From Parabacteroides gordonii MS-1 = DSM 23371 (GTDB lineage: Bacteria > Bacteroidota > Bacteroidia > Bacteroidales > Tannerellaceae), in the NCBI RefSeq assembly GCF_000969825.1, contig NZ_KQ033920.1, positions 1,663,075-1,727,074 of the forward strand: 64,000 nucleotides of DNA, written 5' to 3'. The translations under genes were made by a program, and so were the position numbers. The notes below the pieces were generated by a model that saw only the letters and a list, made by a program, of their open reading frames with translations, did not search any database and was not told where the DNA came from. Position 1 is the stretch's first letter. Every line of letters starts with the position of its first letter. Shown here piece after piece: positions 43,198 through 51,800 of this stretch.

Positions 43198-44931
43198 ATG
43201 AAGAGACTCATTTCCTTATTAATTCTGTGTATGACATTCTTCGCTGCCGAAGCGCAGTGGAAATGGCAAGATCCGATGAAAGCAGGTTTTCCTGTAGTAC
43301 AAAACCAGGGATGGCCCGGAGAGATCGGTTATAAATATGTGCGTTTACCGGATAGGGCAAAAGACCAGGTAAGGCCTCCCGTTTGGGACCTGTCCCGTAA
43401 TGCTGCCGGATTAGCTATCCATTTTTACTGCAATTCCCCGGAGATAACTGTCCGTTACCAAGTCAGCGGATCACACAGCATGCCTCATATGCAGGCTACC
43501 GGCGTTTCCGGACTCGACCTTTACAGCATCGACAGTGAGGGTCAATGGGGTTTCTGTTTCGGCAATTATTCTTTTGGCGACACGATCCAATATAGTTACA
43601 AAGGTTTAGGCAAAGATAAATACCATGACCGCGGATTTGAATACCGTCTTTACTTACCTTTATATAATACGGTAGAATGGATGGAGATCGGTACACCGGA
43701 AGAAAGCGAACTGACGTTCATCCCGCAATCTCCCGAAAAACCGGTCATACTTTACGGAACCTCCATCGCCCAGGGAGCTTGTTCGTCCCGTCCGGGCATG
43801 GCATGGGGCAATATCCTGCAACGTTCGCTGGGGTATCCGCTTATCAATCTGGGATTTTCGGGCAATGGCAAGCTGGAAAAAGAAGTATTAAACTACGTGA
43901 TCGAACAGGATGCCCGCCTGTATATACTGGATTGCCTTCCCAACCTCACGCAGAACACGGAACAGGAAGTGACCGACCTCGTGGTAGCAGCCGTCAAGCA
44001 GATCAGAGCCACCCGCAACGCTCCTATCCTGCTTGTCGAGCATGCAGGCTACAGTAATGCGCCTACAAACAAAGCCCAGTATGAATTATATACCCGCCTG
44101 AACGAAGGTTCACGCAAAGGTTTCGAGAAATTACAGTCTGAAGGGATCAAAGACCTGTATTACCTGACGCATGACGAATTGAATTATTCGCCGGATGCCT
44201 GGGTGGATTATGTACATCCTTCCGACTTCGGGGCAGAAGCGCAGGCAACAGCCGTGGAAAAGAAAGTGCGCGAAATCCTTCATATTCCGGTAGGCAACCA
44301 GCCGACCACCCGCCCGGTGACCCAACGCCGCGAACCGAACAATTACGAATGGCAGACGCGCCACCGCGACCTCCTCGCCTGGATCGGCAATCATCCTCCT
44401 AAGGCAGTCATATTGGGTAATTCTATCACTCATTTCTGGGGAGGAGAACCGGCCGCCCCCCGAAGCAACGGTTCAAAAAGTTGGAAAAAGATCATGGAGC
44501 CTGCCGGATTCCAAAACCTGGGATATGGTTTCGACCGGATAGAAAACGTACTCTGGCGCGTTTATCATGGCGAACTGGATGGATATGAAGCAGAGAAAGT
44601 TGTCCTGATGATAGGCACAAACAATATGGGAATAAGCAGCGACCGTGAAATAGTGGAAGGCCTCCGGTTCCTACTGTCCGCCATCCGCGAACGCCAACCG
44701 AAAGCCTCTATCAAAGTCATGGGTATCCTACCCCGCCGGGAACATGAGGATTGGGTAAAGAATATAAACCACGAGATCAGCACGATGGCAAAAGCCGCCG
44801 GCTGCCGATTCAGCGATGCCGGAGTATTTCTGTTAAAGAAAGATGGTAAAATCGACGAATCTTTGTTTCTCGATGGATTACACCCGAACGAAAAAGGCTA
44901 TCAACTGATCGCCGGAACAATAGCCGAATAA
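43198..44931 (+). CDS. Secreted tandem SGNH/GDSL hydrolase
   Basis: 577 aa with signal peptide 1-19. Residues about 20-170 form the beta-sandwich that precedes SGNH domains in this family. Two esterase domains follow. The first (about 180-355) has YGTSIAQGAC (Ser), INLGFSGNGKLE (Gly/Asn) and DYVHPSDFG (Asp-His). The second (about 400-577) has ILGNSITHFW, NLGYGFDRIENVLW, MIGTNNMG and DGLHPNEKGY. Both catalytic sets look complete. Probable role is deacetylation of host or dietary glycans or glycopeptides; no substrate evidence in sequence. Divergent from GH97. Confidence 0.88.
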   Translation: MKRLISLLILCMTFFAAEAQWKWQDPMKAGFPVVQNQGWPGEIGYKYVRLPDRAKDQVRPPVWDLSRNAAGLAIHFYCNSPEITVRYQVSGSHSMPHMQATGVSGLDLYSIDSEGQWGFCFGNYSFGDTIQYSYKGLGKDKYHDRGFEYRLYLPLYNTVEWMEIGTPEESELTFIPQSPEKPVILYGTSIAQGACSSRPGMAWGNILQRSLGYPLINLGFSGNGKLEKEVLNYVIEQDARLYILDCLPNLTQNTEQEVTDLVVAAVKQIRATRNAPILLVEHAGYSNAPTNKAQYELYTRLNEGSRKGFEKLQSEGIKDLYYLTHDELNYSPDAWVDYVHPSDFGAEAQATAVEKKVREILHIPVGNQPTTRPVTQRREPNNYEWQTRHRDLLAWIGNHPPKAVILGNSITHFWGGEPAAPRSNGSKSWKKIMEPAGFQNLGYGFDRIENVLWRVYHGELDGYEAEKVVLMIGTNNMGISSDREIVEGLRFLLSAIRERQPKASIKVMGILPRREHEDWVKNINHEISTMAKAAGCRFSDAGVFLLKKDGKIDESLFLDGLHPNEKGYQLIAGTIAE

Positions 44932-44942
44932 AAAGGCTATTG
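44918..44942. terminator. Shared hairpin between convergent SGNH and MATE genes
   Basis: CAATAGCC (44918-44925) pairs with GGCTATTG (44935-44942) around an A-rich loop, covering both stop codons. T-runs are short, so it is a weak terminator call. Confidence 0.5.
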
Positions 44943-46289
44943 TTTCAACGAACGGCGTACCAGCCAGAAAGAGACAGACAAGGTACAAACCTCAGCTATC
45001 GGTACATCATACCAGATCGCATCGATACCGAACACAGCAGGGAGGACAAGTATTCCGATCCCGACAAATATGAGTCCTCTCAAAGCTGAAATAATAATGG
45101 ATATCTTGGCATTCCCAATCGCGGTAAAATAGCTGGATGCCAGAATATTCAGCCCACACAACAAAAAGGCGAAACAATAGATCGAAACACCCCGCGAAGC
45201 GATCGCAAACGCTTCACTTCCGTGATCCTTGAAAAAGAGCCCGATCACCTGCTCGCCAAACAGCAACAGCAACAGGAATAAACTGATCCCGATCAGCGAA
45301 TTAGTCCGTGCCGCCAACTTCAGGATCGACTTGATACGCCCCTGCTGCCGGGCCCCGAAATTATATCCGATAATAGGAATGATCCCATCCGATATACCCA
45401 GGAATACAGTCGTTCCGATAAACAATATATAATTGATTGCCGTAAACGCAGCCACCCCACTCTCCCCCAGATACCTCATCATGGTAATATTGAAGAGGAA
45501 AACCGTGATCGCCACCGACAACTCCGACATTCCTTCGGACGAACCGTTATAGAAAGCGTTCCACACCAGCCGGCGATCATAGCGTCCACGCTGCACGGCT
45601 ACCACTTCATGGCGCGAAAACAGACGGGGCAAATTGAAACAAGCACCTACCGTAAAAGCAATACCGGTAGCCAACCCGGCTCCCATAACGCCCCATCCCA
45701 ACCTGGCAACAAACACGATATCCAAGATAATATTCAGTATCACCGTCAGCCCCATGACAGAGGTCGCATACAGCGGATGACCCATCGCCTTGATGATATA
45801 GTCACCGAAAAACATCGCACACAGCAGCGGGAAGAACGGTACAAGCGCCCGTATGTAACCAACCGCATCGGGTAGCAACACTTCGTTCGCACCCAAAAAA
45901 GATGCAATCTTTCCTGCTGACAAAAAAATCACCAGGCTCACCACCACCGACATCCCCAGCAAAAACAGGAACACCGAGCGTAAGGCATTATTCGCCTCCT
46001 GCTTATCTCCTTTTCCGAGGCTGATACTTACAAGAGTCTGCCCCCCGATACCCATCACAATCGCAAAAGCAGATATCAAACTATAACACGGCAAAACAAG
46101 ATTCACACTGGCCAACGCATTGGCACCGACGAAGCGTCCAAGCACAATCCCGTCGATCACAGATTGTATACCCAGGAACAATAATCCCGCAACGCCGGGA
46201 AGTGCATACTTAAAAAATAAACGGGGAATTTCACCTGTCAACAATAATTTCTCCCTTTCCTGGCGGAAGAGAGCTTTGTCCTTATTCAT
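44937..46289 (-). CDS. MATE-family multidrug/metabolite efflux transporter
   Basis: 450 aa with about twelve membrane helices in two MatE halves. N-terminal IPRLFFKYALPGVAGLLFLGIQSVIDGIVLGRFVGANALASVNLVLP is the typical first-helix pair, and MGIGGQTLVSISLGKGDKQEANNAL follows. Expected to exchange Na+ or H+ for cationic drugs or metabolites. It has its own promoter and faces a Crp-family regulator gene upstream on the same strand. Confidence 0.93.
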   Translation of the reverse strand: MNKDKALFRQEREKLLLTGEIPRLFFKYALPGVAGLLFLGIQSVIDGIVLGRFVGANALASVNLVLPCYSLISAFAIVMGIGGQTLVSISLGKGDKQEANNALRSVFLFLLGMSVVVSLVIFLSAGKIASFLGANEVLLPDAVGYIRALVPFFPLLCAMFFGDYIIKAMGHPLYATSVMGLTVILNIILDIVFVARLGWGVMGAGLATGIAFTVGACFNLPRLFSRHEVVAVQRGRYDRRLVWNAFYNGSSEGMSELSVAITVFLFNITMMRYLGESGVAAFTAINYILFIGTTVFLGISDGIIPIIGYNFGARQQGRIKSILKLAARTNSLIGISLFLLLLLFGEQVIGLFFKDHGSEAFAIASRGVSIYCFAFLLCGLNILASSYFTAIGNAKISIIISALRGLIFVGIGILVLPAVFGIDAIWYDVPIAEVCTLSVSFWLVRRSLKQ

Positions 46290-46317
46290 AAATCAACTCA
46301 CTTTTGGTTTCCGGCTG

Positions 46318-46325
46318 CAAAGGTA
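46318..46325 (-). promoter_or_regulatory. -7 box for the MATE gene
   Basis: TACCTTTG on the minus strand, 29 bases before the start codon. Confidence 0.5.
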
Positions 46326-46377
46326 GTGAGCTCTTTTCAGATAAAAATTACCATAAGATAATTTCGGCAGGTGCTTT

Positions 46378-46932
46378 TTATTTAGAAGACGAACGTATCC
46401 GGCTCAGCGATTGCGGGGTGATCTGGAGATAGGACGCGATATGCTTGAGAGGCACACGCTGGAAGAGTTCAGGGTTACTGCGCAGCAAGGCTTCGTATTG
46501 CTCGCGGGCATCACTCCAACTATCATTGATGAAATAATTTTCATACTCCCGGAGATAATAGTCGAGCAGCTTCAGCCCCCAGATAGCGATGTCATGGGAA
46601 TGTTCGAAAAGCTCCTCCAACCGCCGGGCGGGGATGCGGAGCAAGTCCGAGTCTTCCACCATTTCAATATTATAGGCTGCGATATCACGATAGACAAAGT
46701 TGATCATTTCGCCATCCGAAGCGAACCATAGCGTAATGTCTTTCGTCTCTCTTTCGACATAAGAACGGATCAGCCCCTTCCTGACGAACCACACGAACGG
46801 GTCACGGTCGCCTTCCCTGACAAGCAAATCGCCTTTCGGGAAAGAAACCTCATCCATTTCATCGACCAGAAGCCGGATCGCTTCGTCCGACATAGGATAG
46901 ACCAGTCGTTGTTGTTCGATGAATTTATCCAT
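46378..46932 (-). CDS. Crp/Fnr-family transcriptional regulator
   Basis: 184 aa from MDKFIEQQRL (46932); the upstream Met at 46953 lies further inside cinA. Cyclic-nucleotide-binding-like beta-roll at residues about 15-115 (FPKGDLLVREGDRDPFVWFVRKGLIRSY), a dimer helix, and a C-terminal wHTH (PLKHIASYLQITPQSLSRIR). It lacks the Cys cluster of Fnr, so it is not an obvious Fe-S oxygen sensor. Its start overlaps the cinA stop by eight bases, implying coupling. It may control the MATE gene just downstream. Confidence 0.9.
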   Translation of the reverse strand: MDKFIEQQRLVYPMSDEAIRLLVDEMDEVSFPKGDLLVREGDRDPFVWFVRKGLIRSYVERETKDITLWFASDGEMINFVYRDIAAYNIEMVEDSDLLRIPARRLEELFEHSHDIAIWGLKLLDYYLREYENYFINDSWSDAREQYEALLRSNPELFQRVPLKHIASYLQITPQSLSRIRSSSK

Positions 46933-47413
46933 TCGACTTCTGTAAAAGTTCAAGCAACATCGTCAAAGCGGTATCGGCTGCCGACTGTATGTTTTCAGCC
47001 CGTACCGTGCCGAAATGGTAACAATGTGAAACGACCCGGTCTTTCAAAGCCGCAGCGATCCACACCGTACCGACAGGCTTTTCAGGCGTTCCGCCACCCG
47101 GCCCCGCAACGCCCGAAGTAGCCACCGAGCAATCGCATCCCAGGGTACGGATAGCACCCAGCGCCATCTGCTCCACTACTTCACGGCTCACGGCACCATG
47201 AAGACGCAAACTCTCTTCCGAAACTCCGAGCACATTGTGTTTCACCTCGTTGCTGTAGGAGACAACACCGCCGACAAAATAATCGGAACTGCCAGCCACC
47301 AGGGTAATCATATTGGCGATGCGTCCGCCTGTACAACTCTCCGCCGTACCCATCAGCAAACCTCTCGAACGCAGGAGTTCCCCTAGTTGGCCGGTTATTG
47401 AATTATTATTCAT
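46925..47413 (-). CDS. pncC: CinA-family nicotinamide-nucleotide amidohydrolase
   Basis: 162 aa, the stand-alone CinA C-terminal domain that deamidates NMN to NaMN for NAD recycling. Motifs: GTAESCTGGRIANMITLVAGSSDYFVGGVVSYSNEVKHNVLGV, HGAVSREVVEQMALGA and ATSGVAGPGGGTPEKPVGTVWIA. It has a TAGCTTTG box 42 bases upstream and overlaps the Crp-family gene. Confidence 0.95.
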   Translation of the reverse strand: MNNNSITGQLGELLRSRGLLMGTAESCTGGRIANMITLVAGSSDYFVGGVVSYSNEVKHNVLGVSEESLRLHGAVSREVVEQMALGAIRTLGCDCSVATSGVAGPGGGTPEKPVGTVWIAAALKDRVVSHCYHFGTVRAENIQSAADTALTMLLELLQKSNG

Positions 47414-47454
47414 ATCGTTTATTAATTTATAGCCAGATCACTATCTTTTTCTCC

Positions 47455-47462
47455 CAAAGCTA
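47455..47462 (-). promoter_or_regulatory. -7 box for the pncC-crp pair
   Basis: TAGCTTTG on the minus strand, 41 bases before the pncC start. Confidence 0.5.
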
Positions 47463-47550
47463 TGACTAAATTTCACCCGGATACAGACTTTTAGTTGCCT
47501 GGATGCCCGTTTCACCCGGTTTTACACCCCCATCCCGACGATGCTCACAC

Positions 47551-47770
47551 CCGGGTGTCGAGGGTGTCGAGACCCGGATGTCAAGCAACTTTTGTCACTA
47601 TCTTACTGAACTTTAGTCATATACTTACTAAAAACAACATACTGTCTATCCAACTTTTTAAGCAGGGAGTGATAGTAGTGTGATAGATAAGTGATAGTTG
47701 AAAATACATACTATCACCCTATAACAATCATGTTCACAGCACATTGCGACAAAAAGTGATAGTGTGATAG
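47551..47770. repeat. Repeat-rich gap between tsaD and pncC
   Basis: No gene seen in 47414-47801. GTGATAG occurs at 47669, 47680, 47691, 47756 and 47764, with the inverse CTATCAC at 47711. The first three are spaced exactly 11 bp. A separate CCGGGT / ACCCGG pair (47551-47577) could form a hairpin. Confidence 0.6.
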
Positions 47771-47801
47771 TATATTTCTATTCAACCTTTAAGTAGTTCT
47801 C

Positions 47802-48821
47802 TTAAATAACAACCCTTGAGAAAGGAACCGCGTCCATCGGACAGAAATCCTTGTCAAGGTATTTATAGTAACCGGTAATGGCTACCATCGCAGCGTTGTC
47901 TGTTGTAAACGCGAACTTCGGGATATGTACTTTCCAACCAAACCGCTTGGCATGATCCAGGAAAGCATCACGCAGACCGGAGTTTGCAGAAACGCCACCG
48001 GCCACAGCCACCTCTTTTATATTCAAGTCTTTGGCTGCCTTACGCAACTTATCCATCAGGATGTCGATCACCGTCGACTGCAAAGAGGCACACAGGTCTT
48101 GTTTGTTCTTTTCGATGAAATCAGGATCTTCCTGTAGCTTATCCCTCAACGTATAGAGGAAAGACGTTTTCAGTCCGCTAAAGCTATAATCGTATCCGGG
48201 GATATGCGGCTTGCTGAATACGAAGGCCTTCGGATTACCTTCGTTAGCCAGGCGGTTTACCACCGGGCCTCCGGGATATCCCAGCCCCATCACCTTCGCA
48301 CACTTATCGAAGGCTTCGCCCGCTGCATCGTCTATCGTCTGCCCTATCACCTCCATGTCGTTATAAGCATTCACTTTGATGATCTGCGAGTTACCGCCCG
48401 ACACCAGCAAACACAGGAACGGGAACGAGGGAGCATGATCGTCTTCGGGCGTTTCCTTGATAAAATGAGCCAGCACATGCGCCTGCAAATGGTTAATCTC
48501 GATCATCGGGATGTCCAAAGAAGCGGCAAACCCTTTGGCAAAGGAAGTACCGACCAGCAGGGAGCCCATCAGACCCGGCCCGCGGGTAAAGGCAATCGCA
48601 TCCAGTTCCGACTTATCGATGCCGGCACGCTTGATCGCCTCGGCAACCACCGGAATAATATTCTGCTGGTGTGCACGTGATGCCAACTCCGGAACCACAC
48701 CACCATAAGCTTCGTGAACAGCCTGGCTGGCGATCACATTCGACAGCATCACGCCGTCACGTATTACGGAAGAGGAAGTATCATCGCAAGATGATTCTAT
48801 CCCCAATATTGTTACACTCAT
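47802..48821 (-). CDS. tsaD: tRNA N6-threonylcarbamoyladenosine transferase TsaD
   Basis: Transfers threonylcarbamoyl to A37 of ANN-decoding tRNAs with TsaB/TsaE. 339 aa, standard. GIESSCDDTSSSVI at the N-terminus, metal-binding HLQAH near residue 110, CLLVSGGNSQII and AVAGGVSANSGLR. Essential in most bacteria. It has a TAAATTTG box upstream and diverges from the TamB gene. Confidence 0.98.
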   Translation of the reverse strand: MSVTILGIESSCDDTSSSVIRDGVMLSNVIASQAVHEAYGGVVPELASRAHQQNIIPVVAEAIKRAGIDKSELDAIAFTRGPGLMGSLLVGTSFAKGFAASLDIPMIEINHLQAHVLAHFIKETPEDDHAPSFPFLCLLVSGGNSQIIKVNAYNDMEVIGQTIDDAAGEAFDKCAKVMGLGYPGGPVVNRLANEGNPKAFVFSKPHIPGYDYSFSGLKTSFLYTLRDKLQEDPDFIEKNKQDLCASLQSTVIDILMDKLRKAAKDLNIKEVAVAGGVSANSGLRDAFLDHAKRFGWKVHIPKFAFTTDNAAMVAITGYYKYLDKDFCPMDAVPFSRVVI

Positions 48822-48837
48822 ACTCTTCTCTTATTTT

Positions 48838-51800
48838 TTGTGCAAATTTAATGATTTCTATCGCGATATTGTTGTAGATTTGTGCTTAAAATATAGTAAA
48901 GATATCAGAGGACTCAAATACATAATCATTACCCTACTTACTCTGCTCTGGATATTCTATGCAATGCCCTTCATTCTGTTGAAGATACCGTATGTTCAAC
49001 ACCAGGTTTCCAACATTGCATCGACCGAATTATCCAGTCACCTCGGTGTGCCCGTAAAGATAGGAAACGTAAATATCGAATGGTTCAACCGGCTGGTTCT
49101 CGACAACTTATACCTGGAAGACCAGGAAGGGGAAACCTTGTTTGAAGCCAACCACGTAGCAGCAGGCTTCGAGGTATTGCCCCTGCTGAAAGGCAAATTC
49201 GTATTCTCGACCGTGAGGCTGTTCGGTTTCTCGGTCAATCTGAAGAAAAAGACACCCGATGCCCCGCTCAACCTCCAATTCGTGATCGATGCTTTCGCCA
49301 GCAAAGACACCTTGAAGAAGAACCCGAATATCGACCTGCGTTTCAACTCGATACTGATCCGCCGGGGAAACTTCCGCTATGATGTGGAAAGCGAAGCCCC
49401 CACGCCCGGCAAGTTCAACGGCAAGCATGTGGACATCAAGAACCTGAGTGCCAAAATATCCCTGAAAGCTTTCAATAAGGACAGCTTGAATGCCAACATC
49501 AAGAAGATGAGTTTCGACGAGGCTTCCGGTTTTGAGTTGAACAAGCTTACGATGAATATCATCGGTAACCGCGACAGTGCTTTCATCAACAACTTCGAGA
49601 TAAAACTACCGGAGACAGACCTGAAGATCAGCCGTGCCCAAATAGGCATGCAAGAGATCAAGAATGCCACCGAACTGCTCAACCAGGCTCCGCTGGAACT
49701 CAATATCTCCCCTTCGCAGATTTGCCTGAAAGACCTGTCGCCTTTCGTCCCCGCCTTCCAGAATTTCACGGAGACGATCGAGCTGTCGGCCGAGGCGTCC
49801 GGCTACATTAATAATATCGACCTGAAACGGCTGACACTCCGGTACAGCGACAAGATGCTTTTCGTAGGAAAAATGGAGCTGAAAGGGATCACCCACCCCG
49901 AAGAGGCCTATATATTCGGACAGGTCAATAAAATGTATATCACCACCGAAGGTATAGCCGGACTGGTGAACAACTTCAACAAGAAACCCGTCACACTTCC
50001 CGATCCGGTCGTCAAGCTCGGCACGGTTAACTTTACCGGTGAGATCTCCGGCTTCTTCGATAACCTGGTTGCATTCGGGAAGTTCTCGTCAGCCATCGGT
50101 TCCGTACAAACGGATATGATATTCGGTAGCGACAAGGAGAACGGCATCACGGCCTATCTGAAAGGACATGTTTCAACCCCCGGTTTACAACTGGATGAGT
50201 TATTCAACGAAGGGAACCCGTACGGGAATACAAAACTCAGCATCTCGATCGACGCCAAACAGCACAAACACAGCGGTTTCTTCGGAAACATAAAGGCAAA
50301 CATCGACGAGATCGAATATAAGAAATATACCTATAACGACATCCACCTTTCCGGTAATTTCAAAAAGAACAGTTTCGACGGAATGGTGCAGGTGAACGAT
50401 CCGAACGGCCAGCTTTATGCCGAGGGTATGTTCAGGCATGAAGGACAAAACTCCATGTTCAACTTTACGGCCAACTTACGACATTTCCGGCCGGACAGCC
50501 TGAACCTGATCGACAAATACGAATCGCCGGATATCTCGTTATCACTCAACGCCGACTTCACGGGTAACAATATCGACAACCTCGAAGGGAACATCACGAT
50601 AGACAGTCTGTCGTTCAAAACCGCCCCGAGCAGTTTCTTCCTGAAGAAGTTCCAGGTAACCGCTTCGGGACATTCGCTCGACCGGCACCTGACGATCTCT
50701 TCAGACATCCTGAACGGGGAAGTGACCGGAGCCTATTCCTTTAAAACGATTGTGCCGAGTTTTATGAATACTTTCAAGGGATACATACCGGCTCTGATCA
50801 ACGCGACGCAGAAAAAACAGAAGGTGGAAGAAAACAACTTCTCCCTGCTCCTTACCGTCGAAAACACCGACAGCATCTCCAAAACGTTGAAGCTGCCTTT
50901 CACTATGGTAAGCCAGGGACGCATCACCGGACATTATAACAACCTGTACAACAAATTCCGTTTCGAAGCCTTCCTGCCGAAGTTCAAGCTGGGCAATTCG
51001 ATGTTTGAATCCGGTTACCTGACTTGTGACAACCCGGCGGAAGACATAACCCTGCAACTGAAAGCGGTCAACTACAACCAGAAGGGAACCCGTAACTATC
51101 TGGATCTGAAAGCAGATGCGAAAGACAACCGGATCAATACCCTGGTAGGATGGGCGAACAATAAAGAGAAAGTGTTCAGGGCCGAACTGTCTGCCTCCGC
51201 CCTTTTCACGGAAGAAGAGCATGAAAAAAAGCCCAGTACGTTGCGGACTAATATATCCCTGAACGAAAGTCCGCTGATACTGAACGACTCTATATGGAAA
51301 ATCAACCCTTCGGAGATAACAATAGCTGACGGCAGGATAGATATCGACAACTTCAAAGTATCCAACGAGCAACAATATCTGCGTTTGGACGGTAGCATTT
51401 CCAGCAATCCGGCCGACACGCTTCTGATGGATCTGAAGGAAGTGGAGCTCAGCTACATATTCGACATCCTGAATATCCCCGTCCTGCAATTTGCCGGGAA
51501 AGCAACGGGTACCTTTAATATATGCGACCTGTATGGTAGTCGTATGCTGAATACCGACCTGGAGATAAAAGACTTCTCCTTCAACCAGGTTGCACTCGGC
51601 CGCCTGAACCTGTTCAGCGAATGGGACGACGAGCAGCAAGGCATCCTGATGCTCGGCAGTATCTATAAGAACGATACGACATGGACTGATGTAAGCGGTT
51701 ACATTTTCCCCGTCGGGAAGAATGCCGGCCTGTCCCTGTTCTTCGGGGCAAACGACCTCAACATCGCTTTCCTCCATCCTTTTGTGGATAAGGTAGCCAA

